NCBI RefSeq assembly: GCF_001279525.1
Contig: NZ_LGDY01000164.1
Coordinates: 62,001 to 126,000, forward strand
Reading direction: 5' to 3'
DNA: 64,000 nucleotides
DNA from: Nocardia sp. NRRL S-836
GTDB taxonomy: Bacteria; Actinomycetota; Actinomycetes; Mycobacteriales; Pseudonocardiaceae
Both the position numbers and the translations under genes were made by a program. The notes beneath the pieces were generated by a model that had not been told where the DNA came from, did not search any database, and saw only the letters and a program-made list of their open reading frames with translations. This document shows, piece after piece, positions 57,586 through 64,000 of this stretch. The first letter of the stretch is position 1, and every line of letters starts with the position of its first letter.

Positions 57586-58890
57586 ATGCCCGTCCCGGTG
57601 GCACCGCGCCGCTGGCCGTTGCTCGGGCACACCCCCGCGATGCTCCTCCGGCGCGCCAAGTTCACCGACGCGCTGCGCGAGCACGGCGACGTCGTGCGCC
57701 TGGACCTCGGTCCCCTGCACGCCTTCTTCGTCACCGATCCATCGCTCACGCACGAAGTTCTGGTCACCCAGGGCGCCAAGTTCCGCAAGGGCGCCCTGTT
57801 CGACAAGTTCCAGCCGTACCTGGGGACCGGTCTGCTGCTGTCCAACGGCGAGTTCCACCTGCGGCAGCGGCGGATGGTGCAGCCGGCGTTCCACCGCGAC
57901 CGGATGGCCGCCTACGCCGCGACGATGACCAGGGCCGCCCGGTCGATGGCCGACTCCTGGCAGCCCGGTGAGGTCCGCGTCGTCGAGAACGACATGCAGG
58001 AGCTCGCGGTCACCATCGTCGGCGAGGCGCTCTTCTCGACGGAGCTGGGACAGCGCGCCGTCGCCGAGGTCCGCCGGTCGATCTTCACGGTCATCCAGCA
58101 GGGCATGGTCCGCGCGCTGTCGCCGTCGTTCGTGGAGAAGCTGCCGCTGCCGGGCAACCGGGCGTTCGACGCGGCCATCGCGCGGATGAAAGCCGTTGTG
58201 CTGCAGGTGATCGAGAGCTGGCGCACGGACGGCGCCGACCACGGCGACGTGCTGTCGATGCTGTTGCTGGCGCAGGACGACGGCACCGGCATGACGGACC
58301 AGCAGACCTACGACGAGGTCCTGACGCTGCTGACCGCCGGCATCGAGACCACCGCGATCGCGCTGGCGTGGGCGCTCCACGAGGTCGGCAGCAACCCCGA
58401 GGTCGAACGCCGATTACACGCAGAGGTCGACGCGCTACCCGGTCCGGCGACGTTCGCCGACCTCCCGCGGCTGCCGTACGCCGCGCAGATCGTGCGGGAA
58501 ACCCTGCGCCGGTACCCGATCTGGTTCGTGATGCGCCGAACGCTCACCGAGGTCCGGCTGGGACCGGTGACGCTGCCCGCGGGCGCCGAGGTGATCATCA
58601 GCCCGCACGCCCTGCACCACGACCCGCGGTTCTTCCCCGACCCGGACCGCTTCGACCCGTCGCGCTGGACGCCGGAGTTCACGGCGGGTCTGCCGCGCGG
58701 CGCGTTCATCCCGTTCGGCGGCGGCAACCGGCAGTGCCTGGGCAACACGTTCGCCCACACCGAGATCGTGCTCACCCTCGCGACCGTCGCCGCGCGCTGG
58801 CGGCTGGTCCCGACCCGTCCGGCGCGGGTGAGGTTCACGTCCGCCCCCTACCCCGACGGCCTGCTCATGAAGGCCGTTCCCCGCCACTAG
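57586..58890 (+). CDS. Cytochrome P450, cassette copy 2
   Basis: A 434-residue paralogue of the P450 at 52077, recognisably similar along its length (LRQRRMVQPAFHRDRMAAYA, VTIVGEALFSTELGQRA, VRALSPSFVEKLPL). The I-helix motif is TAGIETTAIALAW, ExxR is ETLRR, and the heme loop is PFGGGNRQCLGNTFAH. Differences cluster in the N-terminal region and the B-C loop, where substrate is chosen, so the two enzymes may oxidise related but different molecules. ATG at 57586 has TTGGAG 5 nt upstream; the in-frame GTG at 57580 overlaps that site. The hydrolase follows 17 bp later. Confidence 0.92.
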   Translation: MPVPVAPRRWPLLGHTPAMLLRRAKFTDALREHGDVVRLDLGPLHAFFVTDPSLTHEVLVTQGAKFRKGALFDKFQPYLGTGLLLSNGEFHLRQRRMVQPAFHRDRMAAYAATMTRAARSMADSWQPGEVRVVENDMQELAVTIVGEALFSTELGQRAVAEVRRSIFTVIQQGMVRALSPSFVEKLPLPGNRAFDAAIARMKAVVLQVIESWRTDGADHGDVLSMLLLAQDDGTGMTDQQTYDEVLTLLTAGIETTAIALAWALHEVGSNPEVERRLHAEVDALPGPATFADLPRLPYAAQIVRETLRRYPIWFVMRRTLTEVRLGPVTLPAGAEVIISPHALHHDPRFFPDPDRFDPSRWTPEFTAGLPRGAFIPFGGGNRQCLGNTFAHTEIVLTLATVAARWRLVPTRPARVRFTSAPYPDGLLMKAVPRH

Positions 58891-58907
58891 TTGGAGGTCG
58901 TTCCCCC

Positions 58908-59897
58908 ATGCGTTTCCGCCGGCTGTGCGCCGCGGCCCTGCTCGCCACCGGAACACTGCTCCTGCCCGCACCCGCCTCCGCCGCCGTGACGTGCCAGGAC
59001 GTCAGCTTCCCGGTCCGCGTCGGCCTCACCCCGCTGATCCCCTCGCTGGAGACGATGGCCGGCCGCCTCTGCACCCCGCAGGGCGCCACCACCGTGCAGG
59101 TCCTGATCCCCGGCGGCACCTACGACCGCACCTACTGGGACGTCGGTTTCGAGCCGGGCACCCACTCGTTCACCAGGGCGCAGAACGCCGCCGGCTTCGC
59201 GACCCTCGCCGTCGACCGCCTCGGCACCGGCCGCAGCTCCAAGCCGTTGAGCGCGCTGGTCACCGCCTCGACCCAGGCCGGTGCCGTCCACCAGGTCATC
59301 GGGGCGATGAGGTCCCGCTTCGACAAGGTGGTCGTGGGCGGGCACTCCATCGGCTCGGCCATGGCGATCATCGAGGCCGCCACCTACGGCGACGTCGACG
59401 GCGTGCTGGTCACCGGCTTCACCCACAAGATGAACTACATCACCGTCGTTCCGGTGCTGGCCAACATGGTTCCGGCCGGGCTCGACGCCGGCTACCTCAC
59501 CACCCTGCCGGGCACCCGCTACAACGCCTTCCACAAACCGGGGCCGCTGGTCCAGGGCGCGATCGGGTTCGACGAGAGCACCAAGTCGGTCTTCGCCGCC
59601 ACGGAGGCCGTCGACACGATCCTGCTCAACACCGTGATCATCCCGGTCTCGCGGAACATCCGGGTACCGGTCATGGTCGTCGTCGGCGACGACACGCACT
59701 TCTGCAGCTCCGGCCTGCCGCTGATGGGCAGCGACTGCTCGTCGCCCGCCGCGCTGAAGGCCGACGAGGGGCAGTTCTACCCGGCCGTGCCGAGCCTGGA
59801 CACGTTCATCCTCAACGGCTACGGCCACTCCATCAACTACGCGCCCAACGCCCCCGACTACCACGCGGCAGTCTCCGCCTGGGCCGGCAAGATCTAG
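58908..59897 (+). CDS. Secreted alpha/beta hydrolase, cassette copy 2
   Basis: A 329-residue exported paralogue of the hydrolase at 53409. The signal peptide ends near residue 25 (LPAPASAAV). The elbow GGHSIGS, the strand VQVLIPGGTYDRTYWD, the LGTGRSSKPLSAL loop and the terminal histidine in NGYGHSIN are conserved. The cysteine pattern is also kept (CQDV, RLCTP, FCSS, DCSS). Its natural substrate is unknown. The pairing of a cytosolic P450 with a secreted hydrolase in both copies suggests a product that is oxidised inside and processed or sensed outside. Confidence 0.88.
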   Translation: MRFRRLCAAALLATGTLLLPAPASAAVTCQDVSFPVRVGLTPLIPSLETMAGRLCTPQGATTVQVLIPGGTYDRTYWDVGFEPGTHSFTRAQNAAGFATLAVDRLGTGRSSKPLSALVTASTQAGAVHQVIGAMRSRFDKVVVGGHSIGSAMAIIEAATYGDVDGVLVTGFTHKMNYITVVPVLANMVPAGLDAGYLTTLPGTRYNAFHKPGPLVQGAIGFDESTKSVFAATEAVDTILLNTVIIPVSRNIRVPVMVVVGDDTHFCSSGLPLMGSDCSSPAALKADEGQFYPAVPSLDTFILNGYGHSINYAPNAPDYHAAVSAWAGKI

Positions 59898-59906
59898 ACT
59901 CCGGGG

Positions 59907-60224
59907 ATGGACGAAGAGATCCACGAGCGGGTCCGCGACCTCATCAGGGCCATCCCCCGCGGCCGCGTCGCCACCTACGGCGACATCGCCGATCTCGCCA
60001 AGGCGCCGTCGCCGCGGCTGGTCGGCCGCATCCTCAACGAGGACGGGCACGACCTGCCGTGGCAACGGGTCCTGAAGGCGGACGGCACCTGCGCGCCGCA
60101 CCTGCGCGACACCCAGCTCCAGCTGCTGCACGAGGAGGGCGTCCCCAACCTCGACGGCAAGGTGAACCTCCGCGAGTACCGCTGGGAGGACGCGCGCAAG
60201 GAGGAGGTACCCGGCCTGTGGTGA
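59907..60224 (+). CDS. Alkyltransferase-like (ATL) DNA-binding protein
   Basis: A 105-residue MGMT-family protein made of the DNA-binding domain only. IPRGRVATYGDIADLAKAP is the usual entry, and the recognition helix is PRLVGRILNEDGHDLPWQRVL. In O6-alkylguanine transferases the active site reads PCHRV; here it is PWQRV, so the reactive cysteine is replaced by tryptophan. That defines ATL proteins, which flag alkylated guanines for nucleotide-excision repair. The remaining cysteine (DGTCAP) is outside the site. It stands alone, convergent with the nir operon. Confidence 0.88.
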   Translation: MDEEIHERVRDLIRAIPRGRVATYGDIADLAKAPSPRLVGRILNEDGHDLPWQRVLKADGTCAPHLRDTQLQLLHEEGVPNLDGKVNLREYRWEDARKEEVPGLW

Positions 60225-60226
60225 CG

Positions 60227-60868
60227 TCAGGCTGACTGCCGCAGGACCGCACGAGCCGCGCAGTACTTGCGCACCAGCGCATCGACCACCAGCGGGTGGG
60301 CCCCGATCGGCGCGGACACCACGTCCGCACCGCACTCGGCGAGCGAGGAGTGGAACACCCCCGGTGCCAGCAGCCACGAGGCGACGGCGACGCGGCGGCC
60401 GCGCAGCCCGGCGACGACGTCGGGCACGCGCGGGGTCGCGGTGGCCACGTACCCGATGGCCTCCGCTCCCAGCAACGCCGCCGCGCGCCGCACGTCGGCC
60501 AGTGCCCGCTCGTCCGTCGACCCCGCGGCGGCGAGAACGACGGCGTCACCGCGCCGGATCCCGGCCTCCCGCAACCGGTCCCGCACCGCGGGCACCGCGT
60601 CCACGCCCAGCGGCGAGGTCAGCACCACGTCCCGGCGCGCGCCGATCTGCTCGGGGATGTCGACGCGGACGTGGTACCCGGCGGCCAGGAACGCCGGCAC
60701 GACCACGCACGGCCCGTCCACCACCGACCGGACGTCCGGCTGCCGCACGTCCGCGTAGGCGACCTCGACCGGCACGTCCACCGCGTCCCGCACCAGGGCG
60801 GCGATCTCGTCGCACACCACCGCCCCGCGCGGATCGCGCGTGCCGTGGAAGGCCAGGACCAGTTTCAT
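60227..60868 (-). CDS. Sirohydrochlorin chelatase-like protein (CbiX)
   Basis: A 213-residue class II chelatase-type protein. LVLAFHGTRDPRG carries the N-terminal metal-binding histidine, VVVPAFLAAGYHVRVDIPEQ the second, and the C-terminal half repeats the fold (VAVASWLLAPGVFHSSLAECGADVVSAPIGAHPLVVDALV). Inserting iron into sirohydrochlorin gives siroheme, the cofactor of NirB, so its place as the last gene of the nir operon is functional. ATG at 60868 overlaps the nnaR stop (ATGA). Confidence 0.88.
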   Translation of the reverse strand: MKLVLAFHGTRDPRGAVVCDEIAALVRDAVDVPVEVAYADVRQPDVRSVVDGPCVVVPAFLAAGYHVRVDIPEQIGARRDVVLTSPLGVDAVPAVRDRLREAGIRRGDAVVLAAAGSTDERALADVRRAAALLGAEAIGYVATATPRVPDVVAGLRGRRVAVASWLLAPGVFHSSLAECGADVVSAPIGAHPLVVDALVRKYCAARAVLRQSA

Positions 60869-61959
60869 GCGGGCTCCATCGCGAGCCGGTACCCGCGCTT
60901 CACCACGGTGCACACCATCTGCGGCGCGCCCAGCGCCGTGCGCAGCCGTCCGATCGCGGTCTCCACGGCGTGTTCCTCGCCGCCGGACGGCAGGGCCGCC
61001 AGCAGCTCCTGCCGCGACACGACCCGGCCGCGGGCGGCGACGAGGGTCCGCAGCACCGCCATCGGCGCCGGTGCCACCGGCCGCAGCTCCCCGTCGATCA
61101 CGACGGCCTGCGCCCGCATCTCCAGGTCCCGCGAGGCGATCCGCAGCCGGGTGGCGCGCGCGGGCAGCTCGACGGCCAGCTCCCGCACCATCGACCCGAT
61201 CCGCGAACGCGCCGGTTGCACGACCGGGATACCGGCCGCCACCAGCGGTCCCGCGGTGATCGCACCCACACCGACCACGAGCACGTTGCGCCGCAACGCC
61301 TCCACCAGCTCGGCCCGCCGTTCGCCCGCCGTGCGCAGCACCGAGGAGGCGGCCGGGGCGCTGGTGAACGTCAGCGCGTCGACCTGGCCGAGCAGCACCG
61401 CGTCGATCAGCCGGTGCAACGGCCCGGTGTCTGCGGGCGGTTCCCACCGGTAGACCGGGATCTCGACGACGTCGGCGCCCGCGGCCTGCAACGTGCCGAC
61501 GAAGTCCGGCAGCGGTTCCCCGTGCAGCTGCACCGCGACCCGCTTGCCGGAGACGCCCATCCGCAGCAGGTACTGCAGCAGCTCGGCGTTCGACTCCGAC
61601 GACGGCGACCAGGCCTCGGTCAGCCCGGCCGCCCGCACCGCGCCCTTCGCCTTCGGGCCGCGCGGCAGCACCACGGCCGACGACAGCGCGCGGTGCAGCC
61701 GCGACGCCAGCCCCCACCCCTCCGCGGCCTCGAACCAGCCGCGGAAGCCGATGGCGGTGGTCGCGACGACGGCGTCGACCGGTGCGGACACCAGCTCCAG
61801 CGTCGCCGCGTGCAGCGAGGCGTCGTCGGGCAGCGGCACGATCCGGATGGCCGGGCCGTGCACCGTGGTGGCGCCCTTGCGTTCCAGCAGGGCGATCAGC
61901 TCGTCCGCGCGGCGCGCGGCGGTGACGCCGATGGTGAACCCGGCCAGGGGGCCGGTCAC
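60865..61959 (-). CDS. nnaR: HemD-like regulator of nitrite assimilation (NnaR type)
   Basis: A 364-residue protein. Residues about 1-260 are uroporphyrinogen-III synthase-like (GFTIGVTAARRADELIALLERKGATTVHGPAIRIVPL, DALTFTSAPAASSVL). Residues about 270-364 form an OmpR-type winged helix (VAPAPMAVLRTLVAARGRVVSRQELLAALPSGGEEHAVETAIGRLRTALG, TVVKRGYRLAM). This fusion is the actinobacterial NnaR type, described in Streptomyces as a co-activator with GlnR of nitrate/nitrite genes. It may bind a tetrapyrrole rather than make one. GTG at 61959 overlaps the nirD stop. Confidence 0.87.
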   Translation of the reverse strand: MTGPLAGFTIGVTAARRADELIALLERKGATTVHGPAIRIVPLPDDASLHAATLELVSAPVDAVVATTAIGFRGWFEAAEGWGLASRLHRALSSAVVLPRGPKAKGAVRAAGLTEAWSPSSESNAELLQYLLRMGVSGKRVAVQLHGEPLPDFVGTLQAAGADVVEIPVYRWEPPADTGPLHRLIDAVLLGQVDALTFTSAPAASSVLRTAGERRAELVEALRRNVLVVGVGAITAGPLVAAGIPVVQPARSRIGSMVRELAVELPARATRLRIASRDLEMRAQAVVIDGELRPVAPAPMAVLRTLVAARGRVVSRQELLAALPSGGEEHAVETAIGRLRTALGAPQMVCTVVKRGYRLAMEPA

Positions 61960-62270
61960 GTCAGCTCCACGACGCCGTCGCGCACCCGGACCTCGTGCAC
62001 GGCGACAGAGACGTCCGGTGAGTCCAGGCACTTGCCGGTGGCGAGCTCGAAGGCCTGCTTGTAGACCGGCGACACGACCACGGGCACGCCGCCGCGGTCG
62101 CCGAGGATGCCGCGCGACAGCACGGCGGCGCCGCTGAACGGGTCGACGTTGTCCAGCGCGTGCAGGGAGCCGTCGGCGGTGAGGAACACCGCCACCTGGG
62201 AGCCGTCGGGGAGCAGAGCGGCGACCCCCTGCTCCGGCCGCAGCCGGGCGAAGTCACAGACCACGGTCAT
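61956..62270 (-). CDS. nirD: Nitrite reductase small subunit NirD
   Basis: A 104-residue Rieske-fold protein (VCDFARLRPEQGVAALLPDGSQVAVFLTADG, HALDNVDPFSGAAVLSRGILGD, VVSPVYKQAFELATGKCLD). As usual for NirD, the cysteine/histidine ligands of a true Rieske cluster are absent. It partners NirB in NADH-dependent reduction of nitrite to ammonium. ATGA overlap with the nirB stop. Confidence 0.93.
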   Translation of the reverse strand: MTVVCDFARLRPEQGVAALLPDGSQVAVFLTADGSLHALDNVDPFSGAAVLSRGILGDRGGVPVVVSPVYKQAFELATGKCLDSPDVSVAVHEVRVRDGVVELT

Positions 62271-64000
62271 CGCACGACCTCCGGAATGCCGAGCTGGACG
62301 GGGACGCGCTGACCACGTTCAGCGCGGAACGAGATCGAGGGGTCGGGCGTGCCGGGCGCGTTGACGAACGACGTGAAGCGCGCGAGCTTCTCCGGGTCCT
62401 CCAGCACACCGCGCCACTCGTCGGCGTAGGAACCGACGTGGGCCTCCATCGCGGCCTCCAGCTCCGCGCAGATGCCGAGCTTGTCGTCCACGACGACCTC
62501 GCGCAGGTGGTCGAGACCGCCGTCGAGGGCCTCCAGCCACGCCGACGTGCGCTGCAACCGGTCGGCGGTGCGGATGTAGAACATCAGGAACCGGTCGATC
62601 GTGCGGACCAGCGTCTCGGTGTCCACATCGGACACGAGCAGGTCGGCGTGGCGCGGGGTGAAGCCGCCGTTGCCGCCGACGTAGAGGTTCCAGCCGTTCT
62701 CCGTCGCGATGATGCCGAAGTCCTTGCTCCTGGCCTCGGCGCACTCGCGCGCGCAGCCGGAGACGGCGGACTTGAGCTTGTGCGGCGAGCGCAGGCCCCG
62801 GTAGCGCAGCTCCAGGTCGATGGCCAGCCCGACCGAGTCCTGCACGCCGTAGCGGCACCAGGTCGTGCCCACGCAGGACTTCACCGTGCGCAGCGCCTTG
62901 CCGTAGGCGTGCCCGGACTCGAAGCCGGCGTCGACCAGCCGGCGCCAGATCTCCGGCAGCTGGTCGACGGTCGCGCCGAACAGGTCGATGCGCTGACCAC
63001 CGGTGATCTTGGTGTAGAGACCGAAGTCGCGGGCCACCTCGCCGATGACGATCAGCTTCTCAGGCGTGATCTCGCCGCCGGGGATGCGCGGCACGACCGA
63101 GTACGTGCCGTTGCGCTGCATGTTCGCCAGGTACCGGTCGTTGGTGTCCTGCAACGACACCTGCGTCTCGCCGAGGATGTGCCCGTTGTTCAGCGAGGCC
63201 AGGATCGAGGCCACGGCGGGCTTGCAGATGTCGCAGCCGCGTCCGGTGCCGTGCTTGGCGACCAGCGCGCTGAACGTCGTGATCCGGGTGGCGCGGACGA
63301 TCTCGAACAGCTCCGCGCGCGAGTGCGTGAAGTGCTCGCACAACGCCTTGGACTGCTCGACACCGCAGTCGGTCAGCAGCTTCTTCAGCATCGGCACGCA
63401 CGAGCCGCAGCCCGTGCCCGCCTTGGTGCACGCCTTCAGCTCGGCCACGTCGCACGCCACGCCGGACTGGATGGCGTCGGTGATGGTCTGCTTGGTGACC
63501 GCGTGGCACGAGCAGACCTGGGCGTCCGCGGGCATGTCGATGTCGACGGCGCCACCGGGCTGCAGCAGGGCGGCCGGAACCTCCTTGCCCACCAGCGGCC
63601 GCAGCGACGGGTAGGACGACGCGTCGCCGACCAGCACGCCACCGAGCAGCGTCCTGGCGTCGTCCGACACCACGAGCTTGCTGTAGGTGCCCGCGACCGC
63701 GTTGTTCACCACGACCTCAAGGGCGCCCTCGGTGGTGGCGTGCGCGTCACCGAACGACGCCACGTCCACGCCGAGCAGCTTCAGCTTGGTGGACAGGTCC
63801 GCGCCGGGGAACACCCTGCTACCACCGGAGAGCCGGTCCGCGACCACCTCGGCCATCGCGTAGCCGGGTGCCACGAGCCCGTACGCCACGCCCTCGACCG
63901 ACGCGCACTCACCGATCGCGTACACGTGCGGGTCGGCGGTGCGGCACGCGGCGTCGACCAGGTACCCGCCGCGCGGCCCGAGCTCCAGCCCGAGGTCGAG
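62267..64000 (-). CDS. nirB: Nitrite reductase large subunit NirB, N-terminus outside window
   Basis: The C-terminal 577 codons are visible and the frame continues through the right edge, so the N-terminal FAD/NADH part is mostly missing. Seen are the end of the FAD domain (HVYAIGECASVEGVAYG), the BFD-like [2Fe-2S] domain with CSCHAVTKQTI and CTKAGTGCGSC, and a second cysteine group (HGTGRGCDICKPAV). The siroheme/[4Fe-4S] region has CVGTTWCRYG and SGCARECAEARSKDFG. All cluster cysteines are present. It reduces nitrite to ammonium with six electrons from NADH in the cytosol. It is the first visible gene of nirB-nirD-nnaR-cbiX, all joined by 4-bp overlaps. Confidence 0.95.
   Translation of the reverse strand, partial: LDLGLELGPRGGYLVDAACRTADPHVYAIGECASVEGVAYGLVAPGYAMAEVVADRLSGGSRVFPGADLSTKLKLLGVDVASFGDAHATTEGALEVVVNNAVAGTYSKLVVSDDARTLLGGVLVGDASSYPSLRPLVGKEVPAALLQPGGAVDIDMPADAQVCSCHAVTKQTITDAIQSGVACDVAELKACTKAGTGCGSCVPMLKKLLTDCGVEQSKALCEHFTHSRAELFEIVRATRITTFSALVAKHGTGRGCDICKPAVASILASLNNGHILGETQVSLQDTNDRYLANMQRNGTYSVVPRIPGGEITPEKLIVIGEVARDFGLYTKITGGQRIDLFGATVDQLPEIWRRLVDAGFESGHAYGKALRTVKSCVGTTWCRYGVQDSVGLAIDLELRYRGLRSPHKLKSAVSGCARECAEARSKDFGIIATENGWNLYVGGNGGFTPRHADLLVSDVDTETLVRTIDRFLMFYIRTADRLQRTSAWLEALDGGLDHLREVVVDDKLGICAELEAAMEAHVGSYADEWRGVLEDPEKLARFTSFVNAPGTPDPSISFRAERGQRVPVQLGIPEVVR

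Noticed and set aside
48870..59897. Cassette considered as a Streptomyces-type conservon (cvn)
   Set aside because: Although P450 genes accompany some conservons, the histidine-kinase-like, roadblock, DUF742 and GTPase genes are all missing.
48870..59897. Duplication considered as a composite transposon or assembly duplication
   Set aside because: There is no transposase or terminal repeat, and the two copies have diverged substantially at DNA level, which rules out a recent or artefactual copy.
60865..61959. Considered as a plain uroporphyrinogen-III synthase (hemD)
   Set aside because: The C-terminal winged helix and the position behind nirBD match the NnaR regulator type; no other heme genes are near.
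1..64000. tRNA, rRNA, riboswitch or origin signals
   Set aside because: No tRNA cloverleaf, rRNA stretch, DnaA-box cluster or cobalamin riboswitch core was recognised by eye. A cobalamin riboswitch before cobD or cobC was specifically looked for and not seen.

Overview
This is a 64-kb stretch of very GC-rich chromosome from a mycelial actinomycete. Third-codon G/C bias, many GTG starts, leaderless TANNNT promoters 6-8 nt before start codons, the DUF574 methyltransferases, AdnAB and nnaR-linked nirBD, and the sequence style of the proteins point to Pseudonocardiales, something close to Lentzea, Lechevalieria or Saccharothrix. That placement is inference from gene content; no rRNA is present. 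No tRNA, rRNA, CRISPR array, complete insertion sequence or prophage was recognised.

Layout. 0-2.3 kb: a membrane-anchored beta-propeller protein and a luciferase-like monooxygenase. 2.3-5.8 kb: a compositionally distinct two-gene module (STAND NB-ARC/TPR ATPase plus a GT-B-like partner) closed by a strong hairpin. 5.8-12.8 kb: housekeeping and cobalamin genes (cobC-nif3-zinc ribbon operon, LMW tyrosine phosphatase, fructosamine-kinase-like protein, a toxin-antitoxin pair with a cut-down PIN toxin, SURF1, cobD). 12.8-21.3 kb: a Wadjet type II (JetABCD) anti-plasmid locus. It has three oddities: a glycine-serine tandem repeat inside JetC, a SitI3-like gene inserted in reverse orientation between jetC and jetD, and a JetD whose TOPRIM acidic residues appear to be missing. 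21.3-29.2 kb: MarR/flavin monooxygenase/NmrA locus, NADH pyrophosphatase NudC with an M16 peptidase pair, and a DUF2207 membrane protein.

29.2-33.1 kb: three tandem paralogous membrane-tethered HEYGHH zinc metallopeptidases, followed by a 0.5-kb gene-poor gap with a perfect 24-bp hairpin. 33.6-40.7 kb: an OmpR-type two-component system divergent from a secreted protein, a potassium channel, an M20 peptidase, DoxX and unknown proteins. 40.7-47.7 kb: the AdnA/AdnB double-strand-break resection helicase-nuclease. 47.9-48.8 kb: a secreted GH18 chitinase behind a DasR-like box.

48.9-59.9 kb: the most striking structure, a direct tandem duplication of a four-gene divergent cassette. Each copy has a degenerate PAS-GGDEF-EAL protein and a DUF574 SAM methyltransferase on the minus strand, then a cytochrome P450 and a secreted alpha/beta hydrolase on the plus strand. 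The protein homology extends into shared promoter motifs at equivalent places, so each copy looks like a self-contained regulated unit. I do not recognise it as a described system. 59.9-64 kb: an alkyltransferase-like protein and the assimilatory nitrite reductase operon nirB-nirD-nnaR-cbiX, with nirB cut by the window edge.

Starts were re-chosen from ribosome-binding sites, 4-bp ATGA/GTGA overlaps, leaderless -10 spacing and paralogue alignment. Family assignments rest on recognition of motifs from memory; no database search was run.
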